Assembly: GCA_017958545.1 (NCBI GenBank)
Contig: JAGDCM010000099.1
Location: forward strand, 1-34,667
Direction: 5' to 3'
Origin: Bacteroidaceae bacterium
GTDB taxonomy: Bacteria; Bacteroidota; Bacteroidia; Bacteroidales; Bacteroidaceae
DNA length: 34,667 bases
The position numbers were made by a program, and so were the translations under genes. Below the pieces are notes generated by a model. The model was not told the origin of the DNA. It did not search any database and saw nothing but the letters and a program-made list of their open reading frames with translations. Of this stretch, positions 26,561 through 33,739 are shown one piece after another (position 1 is the first letter of the stretch; each line of letters opens with the position of its first letter).

Positions 26561-28606
26561 TTATTTCTTTATACCGTTGCGACGCAGCAGCGCATCGATG
26601 GTGGGTTCGCCTCCTCGGAAGCGTTTGTAGAGTGCCATAGGATGCTCCGTGCCGCCTCGTGAGAGGATGCAGTCGCGGAATCTCTGTGCTGTTGCCTTAT
26701 TGAATATTCCCTCCTTCTGGAACACGCTGAAAGCATCGGCATCCAGCACCTCCGCCCATTTGTATGAGTAGTATCCGGCAGCATAACCTCCTGACATTAT
26801 GTGTCCGAAGCGCGTTGACATACAGCTTCCATTTAGCTGCGGAAACAGTTGTGCTCTGCTCCATGCTTTCTGCTCAAAAGCGATGACATCTTCTGTGAAG
26901 GGTTCGCTCAGAGTGTAGTATGCCATATCCAGAAGGATGAACGACACCTGTCTGATGCAGGCGTATGCCACCATGTAGTTCTTGGCTCTTAGGATGCGGT
27001 CGATGAGTTCCTGCGGCAGTTCTTCTCCGGTCTCGTAGTGGCGGGCAAAGGTACGGAGGAATTCCGGTTCCATGGCGAAGTTTTCCATAAACTGCGAGGG
27101 CAGTTCCACGAAGTCCCAATAGACGTTTGTGCATGAGAGTCCCTCGAAACGCACCTTCGAAAGCATGCCGTGCAGGGCGTGGCCGAACTCATGCAGGAAG
27201 GTCTCCACTTCGCCCAGCGTGAGCAGGGCAGGTTTGGTATCTGTGGGCTTTGTGACGTTCAGCACTATCGACACCAGCGGACGTATGTCCTTACCGCTGT
27301 CGATATCTATCCACTGCTCACGATAGGATGTCATCCACGCGCCCGACTGCTTGTTCTCCCTCGGGAAGAAGTCTGCGTAGAGTACAGCCAGAAACTCCCC
27401 GTTGGCATCTCTCACCTCGTATGCTTTCACATCGGGATGGTAGACGTCTATGTCGGGGTTTTCGTGGAAGGTGATTCCGTAGAGCTTTGTGGCAAGACCG
27501 AATATGCCGTCCTTCACCTGGTTCAGCGGGAAGTAGGGGCGCAGCATTTCCGAGTCGAGGTCGTAGCGTGCTTTCTGCAGCTTGTAGCTGTAGTAGGAGA
27601 GGTCCCAGGGAGCCAGTTCGAAGGGTGTCTCACCGTTTTTCTGCATTTCCTCTTTTGCGAAGGCCTTGATTTCCTCCATTTCCTCCTTGGCTTTCGGAAG
27701 GTAGGCCTCAAGGAGCTGCTCCACCAGATTCTCCACGTGTGCCACATCTTCTGCCATCCTGTGCTTTAGGGCGAAGTCGGCAAACGTGTTGAAGCCCAGC
27801 ATCTGTGCTATCTCCCTTCGCAGGTTCACGATGTCCTTCACGATGTCCAGATTGTTCCATTCTCCGCTGGTGCAGAGTGTCGACATTGCCCTGTAGACCT
27901 TCTCTCTCAGGTCGCGACGGTCGGCATATTTGAGGAATGCGCTGTACGACGGACCTTTGAGTGTTACCACCCATCCTTCCAGTCCTCTGCTCTCAGCTTC
28001 CATCCTTGCGGCATCCAGAGCGCTTTCGGGCAGTCCGCTCACTTCGTCCTTTTGTGTCAGATGCAGCGTGAAGGCGTTTGTGGCATGCAGCTCGTTCTGT
28101 GAGAACTGCAGCGTCAGCATTCCCAGTTTCTGCCTCTTCTCGGCCAGCACTTTCTTCTCGTCCTCCGGCAGCAGGGCACCGCTTCGTGTGAATCCCTCGT
28201 AGATGTCGTCCAGCAGTCGCTGTTCCTCGCCTGTGAGCTGACGACCCGGGTTGTCGTGCACAGCCTTTATCCTCTCGAAGAATCTGCGGTTCATCGCTAT
28301 GCGTGAGGAGTGCTCCGAGAGCAGGGGCTGCATCTTCTCCGAGAGTTTCTCCATCTCGTCCGTACGACATGCGGAGAGCAGGTTGAAGAATACCGATGTG
28401 GTGCGTGAGAGCAGTCTTTCGCTTCGTGTCACCACGGTATTGTCGAAGGTGGGCGTTTCCGGGTTGGAGAGCACTTTCTCTATCTCTTCGTCCTCCTGCT
28501 TCATACCCTCCGTCATCGCCTCTTCGTATTCCTCGAAGCGTATCCTCGAGAAGGGCACGCTGTCGTGCGGGGTGTTATAGTTGTTTTCTATGAATATATT
28601 AGCCAT
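26561..28606 (-). CDS. M3 family metallopeptidase (Dcp/oligopeptidase A type)
   Basis: A 681-residue zinc oligopeptidase, full length for the family. The zinc motif is HEFGHALHGML (472-482), with the third ligand Glu expected in the following ENFAMEPEFL-type helix. No signal peptide is evident, so it is probably cytoplasmic. The sequence resembles peptidyl-dipeptidase Dcp, which removes C-terminal dipeptides from oligopeptides. The start ATG 28606 overlaps the Crp/Fnr-like gene by 8 bases. Confidence 0.93.
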   Translation of the reverse strand: MANIFIENNYNTPHDSVPFSRIRFEEYEEAMTEGMKQEDEEIEKVLSNPETPTFDNTVVTRSERLLSRTTSVFFNLLSACRTDEMEKLSEKMQPLLSEHSSRIAMNRRFFERIKAVHDNPGRQLTGEEQRLLDDIYEGFTRSGALLPEDEKKVLAEKRQKLGMLTLQFSQNELHATNAFTLHLTQKDEVSGLPESALDAARMEAESRGLEGWVVTLKGPSYSAFLKYADRRDLREKVYRAMSTLCTSGEWNNLDIVKDIVNLRREIAQMLGFNTFADFALKHRMAEDVAHVENLVEQLLEAYLPKAKEEMEEIKAFAKEEMQKNGETPFELAPWDLSYYSYKLQKARYDLDSEMLRPYFPLNQVKDGIFGLATKLYGITFHENPDIDVYHPDVKAYEVRDANGEFLAVLYADFFPRENKQSGAWMTSYREQWIDIDSGKDIRPLVSIVLNVTKPTDTKPALLTLGEVETFLHEFGHALHGMLSKVRFEGLSCTNVYWDFVELPSQFMENFAMEPEFLRTFARHYETGEELPQELIDRILRAKNYMVAYACIRQVSFILLDMAYYTLSEPFTEDVIAFEQKAWSRAQLFPQLNGSCMSTRFGHIMSGGYAAGYYSYKWAEVLDADAFSVFQKEGIFNKATAQRFRDCILSRGGTEHPMALYKRFRGGEPTIDALLRRNGIKK

Positions 28607-29213
28607 GTATCGTTATTTGTTCTCTTTTGATTTCTATCTCCCCGTCTTTTGCCAGCCAGTTGAGCATCTTCGACAGATTGAGGCGTGAGACATCCAGTTT
28701 ATCAGCCAGTTCTGTCATCTTGAGATGCAGGGTGAGTTCTTTGCTGCCCGGATGCTTCACGTTGTTGACGAACATGCGGAATTTCTCTTCCGGACTTCGC
28801 GGCACGCTCATTGTCTCTGCTTTGCGCTGCAGCGAGGAGGAGAGCAGGGTGAGGTAGTTTATACGTACGAGACTGTTGCGCAGCAGGTGTCTCACCACGT
28901 GTTCCTTCGCTATGTATATCACCTCCAGGGCAGTTACTGCGTTCCACGTCATACTCAACGTGTTATAGAGCCCGAAAAGACGTTCCGGTTCGATAAGCAG
29001 CGGTCCTTCAATGGTTTCTTCCATCCACTCGTTTTCCCGCTTCACTGTGCCGCTCACAATCCACAGCAACCCCTCAGAGCGTTCGCCCCGTGTCAGCAGG
29101 CGTGTACCTGCATCAATGGGTTCGATGCTGAGCATGAAACGGTCCTGGAACTCCAGCAGGTCTGTGCTCGAGATACCGGTGAAGAGGGGCAGTCCGACTA
29201 CTCTTCCGTACAT
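28599..29213 (-). CDS. Crp/Fnr-like transcription regulator
   Basis: A 204-residue protein with a cNMP-binding-like beta-roll (about 8-120, with GERSEGLLWIVSGTVKRE and later strands), a dimer helix (about 120-145) and a C-terminal helix-turn-helix (about 165-195: MTELADKLDVSRLNLSKMLNWLAKDG). The phosphate-binding cassette of true cAMP receptors is not seen, and there is no Cys cluster as in FNR, so its signal is unknown. It sits between apbE and the M3 peptidase with overlaps at both ends (16 and 8 bases). Confidence 0.85.
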   Translation of the reverse strand: MYGRVVGLPLFTGISSTDLLEFQDRFMLSIEPIDAGTRLLTRGERSEGLLWIVSGTVKRENEWMEETIEGPLLIEPERLFGLYNTLSMTWNAVTALEVIYIAKEHVVRHLLRNSLVRINYLTLLSSSLQRKAETMSVPRSPEEKFRMFVNNVKHPGSKELTLHLKMTELADKLDVSRLNLSKMLNWLAKDGEIEIKREQITIHG

Positions 29214-30157
29214 ATCAGTTCGGCTTTAAGTTCTGGATGCTGCTTCAGCACCTCTTCTGCTTTCTCGCTTCCCATCACTATGAACGATGTTGCGAAGGCG
29301 TCGGCCATTGCACACGTGGGGGCTATCACCGTTGCCGAGAGCACATTGTGCTGCACGGGGTATCCGGTCTTTGGGTCTATCGTGTGCATGATACGCTTTC
29401 CTTCGGGTGTGACGTAGTAGTTACGGTAGTTGCCGCTCGTGGCCATTGCTCCGTCTTCCAGTTCTATCACCTTCTCTATGTCCGTATTCGTGGATGTGGG
29501 GTCATCTTCCGGTTTGTTGATACCGATGCGCCACGCTTTGTTCTTCTCGTTCTTTCCGTGACAGGCCACCTCTCCGCCTATCTCCACCATATAGTCCGTC
29601 ACACCGTTTGCTCTCAGGTACTGAGCCACTTTGTCCACTCCGTATCCTTTCGCTATTGCGGAGAGATCCATCACGATGCCCGCTTTCTTCTTCTCGATGC
29701 GTCCGTCTTCCGTGAGTGTGATATTTCTGTAGCCCACCAGTGTCAAGAGCGAATCCACCTGCACGGAGTCGGGCAACTGTCCGTTCTTGAATCCGAATCC
29801 CCATGCGTTCACCAGCGGTGCCACTGTCACGTCGAATGCTCCGTCCGTAGCTTCGCTCACGGCTATCGCCATCTGCAACACTTCCTGCAGCATAGCGTCT
29901 GCCGTATCCGTTTCGTTGCGGTTGATACGCGAGAGCGTGCTCATGGGATTGAACATCGACAGGCTCATGTCCACCTGCCTCAGTTCCTCACTGTATCCGT
30001 CCTTGAGCGATGCTGTGCTCTTGTATGTCACATGCATCACGGTGCCGAACACCCGCATCTCCTCCTTGATGTAGCGGGCTGTGGGGTGCTGCTGCAGGTA
30101 TGCGAGATATGTGCCAACGATGAGCAGCACAAGAAAAGGTAGATGCCACTTCTTCAT
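29198..30157 (-). CDS. apbE: FAD:protein FMN transferase
   Basis: A 319-residue ApbE/Ftp flavin transferase, which attaches FMN to Thr residues of proteins such as NqrB/C and RnfD/G. An N-terminal membrane anchor (about 6-22) is present, with no lipobox. Motifs are DGAFDVTVAPLVNAWGFG (about 105-122), DLSAIAKGYGVDKVA (about 166-180), EIGGEV and the C-terminal HTIDPKTGYPV (metal-binding Asp). The final residues before the stop overlap the regulator gene. Targets are not encoded in this window. Confidence 0.95.
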   Translation of the reverse strand: MKKWHLPFLVLLIVGTYLAYLQQHPTARYIKEEMRVFGTVMHVTYKSTASLKDGYSEELRQVDMSLSMFNPMSTLSRINRNETDTADAMLQEVLQMAIAVSEATDGAFDVTVAPLVNAWGFGFKNGQLPDSVQVDSLLTLVGYRNITLTEDGRIEKKKAGIVMDLSAIAKGYGVDKVAQYLRANGVTDYMVEIGGEVACHGKNEKNKAWRIGINKPEDDPTSTNTDIEKVIELEDGAMATSGNYRNYYVTPEGKRIMHTIDPKTGYPVQHNVLSATVIAPTCAMADAFATSFIVMGSEKAEEVLKQHPELKAELICTEE

Positions 30158-30973
30158 TTATCTGTACAGGTTTCTTGGAGGTTGTTTCTTCATTGTCTTG
30201 CCGAAGTCGAACGCCAGGTTCACCGTCGCTCCGTAGGCCGATGCCCCGTTGATGCCGAAGCCCGGCACGTACCAGGGTTCGCCCATGAAGTCGTAATCGC
30301 TCACCGTTCTGAACTTGAAGCGGAAATTGGCTCCCAGCCTTATGAAGCTCCACAGTTTTGTCTCGAAGCCCAGCACCAGTTCCAGCCATTGCGTGTGTCC
30401 GTCGAGTCCTTCCAGATATAGCGGCAGCGTCACATTGTAGAGCGGATCCATGAACTCAGGGTTGCTGAAGTCGTAGCTGAATGATGTGAAGCCGTATCTC
30501 ACTCCGGCAAAGAATCTGTTGCCGTTCTGCTTCTTGTTGATGTTGTAGTCCATACCGACGCGGAAGTAGGGCGCTGTGACGGACAGGTTGTTAGTGTTGG
30601 TCTTGCCGTCCCTGTCGCACGAACCGATACCCAGCTCTGCGATGGGGAAGTATTTCTCCTTGAAGTTTATTCTGCCTGCCACTTCCATATTGGCCCACGA
30701 ACCTGCGGCCTTCATCACGAATCCCACGAGGTCGGCCATCACGGCAAAACCTCCGAACACGGGTCTCGGTTCTTCCTCCACCACGACGTTCTTTCCGCGC
30801 TTGTTCTTCTTCACCTTCTGGTTCTCCTCCAGCACATAGAGACGTCCGTCGGCTCCCCTGTAGGTCTTCTTGTTGTATCCCTCAGGAAGCTTCACGTCTC
30901 CGTTCGTCTGCGCCCATGTGCCGTTTGCGGACATTGCCAGCAGGAGAAAGGTGAATATGATTAATCTTCTCAT
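30158..30973 (-). CDS. DUF6048 outer-membrane barrel protein
   Basis: A 271-residue protein with a Sec signal peptide (cleavage likely after NGTWA, about residue 21), a Lys-rich linker (about 45-65), then repeated amphipathic beta strands with aromatic ends (ADLVGFVMKAAG, GRINFKEKYFPIAELGIG, PYFRVGMDYNI, FFAGVRYGFTSF, and similar) ending in VNLAFDFG. This fits a small outer-membrane beta barrel of the DUF6048 family of Bacteroidetes. It usually neighbours a DUF6452 gene, as here (3-base gap). Function unknown. Confidence 0.82.
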   Translation of the reverse strand: MRRLIIFTFLLLAMSANGTWAQTNGDVKLPEGYNKKTYRGADGRLYVLEENQKVKKNKRGKNVVVEEEPRPVFGGFAVMADLVGFVMKAAGSWANMEVAGRINFKEKYFPIAELGIGSCDRDGKTNTNNLSVTAPYFRVGMDYNINKKQNGNRFFAGVRYGFTSFSYDFSNPEFMDPLYNVTLPLYLEGLDGHTQWLELVLGFETKLWSFIRLGANFRFKFRTVSDYDFMGEPWYVPGFGINGASAYGATVNLAFDFGKTMKKQPPRNLYR

Positions 30974-30976
30974 TTG

Positions 30977-31489
30977 CTATATGAAAAGGCGTATGTTGTC
31001 CTCACTGTTGTAGTACACCTGCGGATGATATATATACACTCCCTTGAAGAGCGGTGTCTCGGGAAATCTGCTGTCGTTCTCCCACCACACTTCCTCTATC
31101 TCGTGAAACATTGCCACGCCGCAGTCGGGGCTCTCGAAATGGGGCATGTCGGTCTTCTTGATGAACAGTGTGTCCACCTGGTGAGGTGCAGGTTCGTCGG
31201 GTGTCCCCATCCAGTGCTCGTAGAGCAGGGTGTCTATGTCCTTATAGTACGACAGCTGCACCTTCAGCAGATGGAGGTCCGTACCCATGTTGTATACGGG
31301 GGTCTCGGAACCCACGGCATACACCGTCAGCGTATCCTCCAGCACGGTGGGCAGTCCCAGTTCGCTATAGAACGATATGTGGCACAGCGTGGAGTTGTAG
31401 AGCGTGCATCCCGTGTCGTCGCATCCGCCCAGCGTACACATAATGCCTGCCAGCACCACCATGATGAGACGGCGTATCTTCTTCATCAT
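30977..31489 (-). CDS. DUF6452 lipoprotein
   Basis: A 170-residue putative lipoprotein with lipobox LGGC (Cys23). The mature part begins DDTGCTLYNS, followed by a beta-rich domain (ISFYSELG..., DTLTVYAVGS, YYKDIDTLL, DTLFIKKT). It matches the DUF6452 pattern, including the conserved Cys pair region near the start and the ECGVAMFHEIEE-like segment (CGVAMFHEIEEV here). ATG 31489 overlaps the glycosyltransferase stop; ATG 31486 is an equal alternative. Its pairing with the DUF6048 barrel suggests the two act together at the outer membrane. Confidence 0.8.
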   Translation of the reverse strand: MMKKIRRLIMVVLAGIMCTLGGCDDTGCTLYNSTLCHISFYSELGLPTVLEDTLTVYAVGSETPVYNMGTDLHLLKVQLSYYKDIDTLLYEHWMGTPDEPAPHQVDTLFIKKTDMPHFESPDCGVAMFHEIEEVWWENDSRFPETPLFKGVYIYHPQVYYNSEDNIRLFI

Positions 31490-32448
31490 ATCGTCTTGTT
31501 GATTTGATATTTGTTGCGCTCCTGCGAAGTGCGAGAGATGAGTTCGCCCAAGAATCCGGCCACGAAGAGCTGTGTGCCCAGTATCATCATCGTCAGGGCA
31601 ATGTAGAACCACGGTGTGTCAGTCACCAGCGGTGCCTTGATGCCTGCACTCAGATGGTAGAGCTTCACAGCACCCACAGCACCTGCTGCCAGGAAACCTA
31701 CGAAGAACATCAGGCTGCCGATGAAGCCGAACACGTGCATGGGTTTCATGCCGAACGTGGACAGGAACCACAGCGACATCAGGTCCAGGTATCCGTTCAC
31801 GAACCTGTTCCATCCCATGAATTTCGACACACCGTGCTGCCTCTTCTGGTGGTGCACCGGCTTTTCGCCTATCTTGCTGTATCCGGCATTCTTCACCAGA
31901 TAGGGGATGTATCTGTGCATCTCGCCATACACCTCGATGTGCTTCACCACGTCCAGACGGTAGGCCTTCAGTCCGCAGTTGAAGTCGTGCAGATTATGTA
32001 TGCCGCTCACCCTGCGTGCCGTTGCGTTGAACAGCTTCGTGGGTATGGTCTTCGAGAGCGGGTCGCCCTTGCTGCGGTTCTGCTTGTAGCCCGACACCAT
32101 GTCGTAGCCCTCGTCCTTTATCATGCGATACAGTTCGGGTATCTCGTCGGGCGAGTCCTGCAGGTCGGCATCCATGGTGATCACCACGTCGCCCTTCGCC
32201 ATCTCAAATCCGCAGAAAAGGGCAGGGCTCTTGCCGTAGTTGCGTCTGAATTCCACGCCGCGCACTGTGTCGGGATGCTCCCTGTGGAGCTCTTCTATCA
32301 CCTTCTGGCTGTTGTCCGTCGAGCCGTCGTTTGCAAATATCACCTCATACGAGAATCCGTTCTCTTTCATCACGCGCTCTATCCATTCGTAGAGCTCGCG
32401 CAGACTCTCGTCTTCGTTCCAAAGAGGTATTACTACACTTATGTCCAT
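31486..32448 (-). CDS. DPM1/GtrB-like family 2 glycosyltransferase
   Basis: A 320-residue membrane glycosyltransferase. The GT2 domain (1-230) begins MDISVVIPLWNEDESL and has ANDGSTDNS (about 40-48), TMDADLQDSPDEIPE (about 92-106, the metal-binding Asp cluster) and RQHGVSKF-type acceptor motifs. Two C-terminal transmembrane helices (about 240-262 and 282-305) fit polyprenyl-phosphate sugar synthases of the GtrB/DPM class. It probably makes a polyprenyl-phosphate-linked sugar for envelope glycans; which sugar is unknown. The ATG 32448 matches the family start, although the frame is open upstream. It heads the nine-gene operon. Confidence 0.9.
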   Translation of the reverse strand: MDISVVIPLWNEDESLRELYEWIERVMKENGFSYEVIFANDGSTDNSQKVIEELHREHPDTVRGVEFRRNYGKSPALFCGFEMAKGDVVITMDADLQDSPDEIPELYRMIKDEGYDMVSGYKQNRSKGDPLSKTIPTKLFNATARRVSGIHNLHDFNCGLKAYRLDVVKHIEVYGEMHRYIPYLVKNAGYSKIGEKPVHHQKRQHGVSKFMGWNRFVNGYLDLMSLWFLSTFGMKPMHVFGFIGSLMFFVGFLAAGAVGAVKLYHLSAGIKAPLVTDTPWFYIALTMMILGTQLFVAGFLGELISRTSQERNKYQINKTI

Positions 32449-32472
32449 ATTATATATAGTACATTTTGAGTG

Positions 32473-32505
32473 CAAAGATACTAAATTTTCACGAATTTTC
32501 TCAAA
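32473..32505 (-). promoter_or_regulatory. Putative promoter of the glycosyltransferase-recR operon
   Basis: TATCTTTG (32480-32473, minus) and TTTG (32505-32502) are spaced by 21 bases, a full Bacteroidetes promoter. It is 24 bases before the glycosyltransferase ATG and divergent from the SRP RNA promoter. Confidence 0.7.
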
Positions 32506-32544
32506 AAAATGCTCACGAGTGTGCTTAATTATCTTTTTTTTTCG

Positions 32545-32552
32545 TACCTTTG
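32545..32552 (+). promoter_or_regulatory. Putative -7 box for the SRP RNA and tRNA-Thr
   Basis: TACCTTTG follows a T run and lies about 10-14 bases before the GGGAAAG that begins the terminal helix of the SRP RNA, as expected for a start near 32560. No -33 TTG is evident. Confidence 0.6.
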
Positions 32553-32560
32553 CACCCGCA

Positions 32561-32666
32561 AACACGGGAAAGTCCTGTACGGCATGCTCCCTCGGAACTC
32601 CCCCAGGGCTTGACCGCAGCAAGGGTACTTGGTTGTAGCGGCGCGATGCAGCTAGCTTTCCCACCC
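32561..32666 (+). ncRNA. ffs: Small bacterial SRP RNA (4.5S type)
   Basis: The signal-recognition-particle RNA that binds Ffh. GGGAAAG (32566-32572) pairs with CTTTCCC (32656-32662) to close the hairpin. In the middle, CCCCCAGGG...CAGCAAGGGTA has the two conserved internal-loop strands of helix 8 (CAGG and AGCAA) that form the Ffh site. There is no Alu domain, so it is the short type. The apex reads GGGCTTGACCGC instead of the usual loop GGAA. Its 3' end abuts tRNA-Thr directly, so processing must separate them. Ends are approximate. Confidence 0.85.
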
Positions 32667-32740
32667 GCCTCTTTAGCTCAGTTGGCCAGAGCACGTGATT
32701 TGTAATCTCGGGGTCGTTGGTTCGAATCCGACAAGAGGCT
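32667..32740 (+). tRNA. tRNA-Thr (anticodon TGT)
   Basis: A full cloverleaf can be drawn: acceptor GCCTCTT/AAGAGGC, D stem GCTC/GAGC, anticodon stem CGTGA/TCTCG around loop TTTGTAA (anticodon TGT), T stem GTTGG/CCGAC with TTCGAAT, and discriminator T. No CCA is encoded. The middle anticodon-stem pair (29-41) is a T-T mismatch. It shares a transcript with the SRP RNA. Confidence 0.95.
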
Positions 32741-32750
32741 CAAGAAAAGG

Positions 32751-32788
32751 AGAAGTGAGGTAGAAAGAGCCTCACTTCTTTTCTTTTT
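32751..32788 (+). terminator. Rho-independent terminator after tRNA-Thr
   Basis: A perfect 10-bp stem AGAAGTGAGG (32751-32760) / CCTCACTTCT (32770-32779) with a 9-base loop is followed by a T-rich tract to 32788. It ends the SRP RNA-tRNA transcript directly before the next ORF. Confidence 0.85.
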
Positions 32789-33367
32789 ATGCAGACGATG
32801 AAGAAGACCGAACACGAACTTCTGGTGCGGCGTCTCCAGCGCATGGACGACGCAGAGTATTGGGCCGCCTTCGAGCGCTACTACAGCGAGTCGCCTCGCG
32901 AGTTCCTCGTCACGTTGCTGCGCGGGATGGGGGAGAGGGACCCTCTCTCGAGCGATGTCTTCCGCTCTCTTGCCGCCTCGTTTTCCGACATCGACCGCCA
33001 GAAGACGGCAGAGCGTCTCATCGACCTCTACGACGAACCCTCCTCGCTGCTTTCCCTGCTGCATCTTCTGGGCTATAACGAACCGGCCTCCCTCATACCT
33101 ATTCTAATAACGCATCAAGGCAAACCCTCGGCATTTCTTCTTCTCAGGGCGTTGCGCTATGTGGAGGAAGACCGTGAACTGCTCATGCGTGTAGCCCGTT
33201 TTCTCCTGCGTCGCGGCGATGCCGTTGCCTTCAATCTGGCCAGTGTGATGCGCCTTTCCTTCAATCTGGATTCGCTGCGGGGCACGTTTTCTTTGCGTCT
33301 GGAGCCGTGGCAGCTCGACAAGATGGAAAACGACTGGAACTTCTTCTCCCAGCAGATGCTATTCTAA
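32789..33367 (+). CDS. Hypothetical alpha-helical protein, unknown function
   Basis: A 192-residue protein that I do not recognise. It appears almost wholly alpha-helical, rich in Leu, Arg, Glu and Asp, with repeated amphipathic helices (for example HELLVRRLQRMDDAEYWAAF, LIDLYDEPSSLLSLLHLLGY and RELLMRVARFLLRR), suggestive of a HEAT- or TPR-like solenoid. No signal peptide or membrane helix. Start ATG 32789 lies on the last T of the preceding terminator; ATG 32798 is an alternative. No promoter box was found between the terminator and the gene, so it may rely on read-through. Length and codon pattern fit a real gene. Confidence 0.65.
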   Translation: MQTMKKTEHELLVRRLQRMDDAEYWAAFERYYSESPREFLVTLLRGMGERDPLSSDVFRSLAASFSDIDRQKTAERLIDLYDEPSSLLSLLHLLGYNEPASLIPILITHQGKPSAFLLLRALRYVEEDRELLMRVARFLLRRGDAVAFNLASVMRLSFNLDSLRGTFSLRLEPWQLDKMENDWNFFSQQMLF

Positions 33368-33507
33368 GTAGACATGTTGTTTTTCCGGTTTTTGTTTCAG
33401 ACACTAAGCATTGACAAGTTTTCCGTGATTTCAGTGATTTCAGTGTGAGATTGTCTTGTTCGCGAGCAGAACTCACGAAACGATGTAACAAATTGTATTT
33501 CAGGGAG
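33368..33507. other. Gap between the helical protein and tRNA-Gly
   Basis: AT-rich spacer between convergent genes. It contains a tandem GTGATTTCA pair (33425-33442) and a weak inverted repeat with arms GTGAG (33445-33449) and CTCAC (33472-33476). No gene or clear terminator is seen. Confidence 0.5.
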
Positions 33508-33580
33508 AGCGATAGACGGGACTCGAACCCGCGACCCTCGGCTTGGGAAGCCAATGCTCTACCAACTGAGCCACTATCGC
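33508..33580 (-). tRNA. tRNA-Gly (anticodon CCC)
   Basis: On the minus strand: acceptor GCGATAG/CTATCGC, D stem GCTC/GAGC, anticodon stem TTGGC/GCCGA with loop TTCCCAA (anticodon CCC), T arm GCGGG-TTCGAGT-CCCGT, and discriminator T at 33508. No CCA is encoded. All stems pair, with G-T wobbles only. Confidence 0.95.
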
Positions 33581-33593
33581 GTGATAACGGATG

Positions 33594-33601
33594 CAAAAGT
33601 A
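33594..33601 (-). promoter_or_regulatory. Putative -7 box for tRNA-Gly
   Basis: TACTTTTG on the minus strand fits TAnnTTTG, 13 bases before the tRNA 5' end. No -33 TTG is visible. Confidence 0.5.
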
Positions 33602-33641
33602 CATAATTTTAATGATATTAGGCATATTTTCGTGTCTTTTC

Positions 33642-33672
33642 TTTGGTAAATACATTTTTTTTTGTACATTTG
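33642..33672 (+). promoter_or_regulatory. Putative promoter of rubrerythrin
   Basis: TTTG (33642-33645), a 19-base spacer and TACATTTG (33665-33672) form one of the best promoter matches in the window. It is 67 bases before the ATG. Confidence 0.75.
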
Positions 33673-33739
33673 TCCCGCAAAATACCTAAAAACGAGTACT
33701 GAAACCATATCATTTTACTAACAAATAAAGAAAATACCT

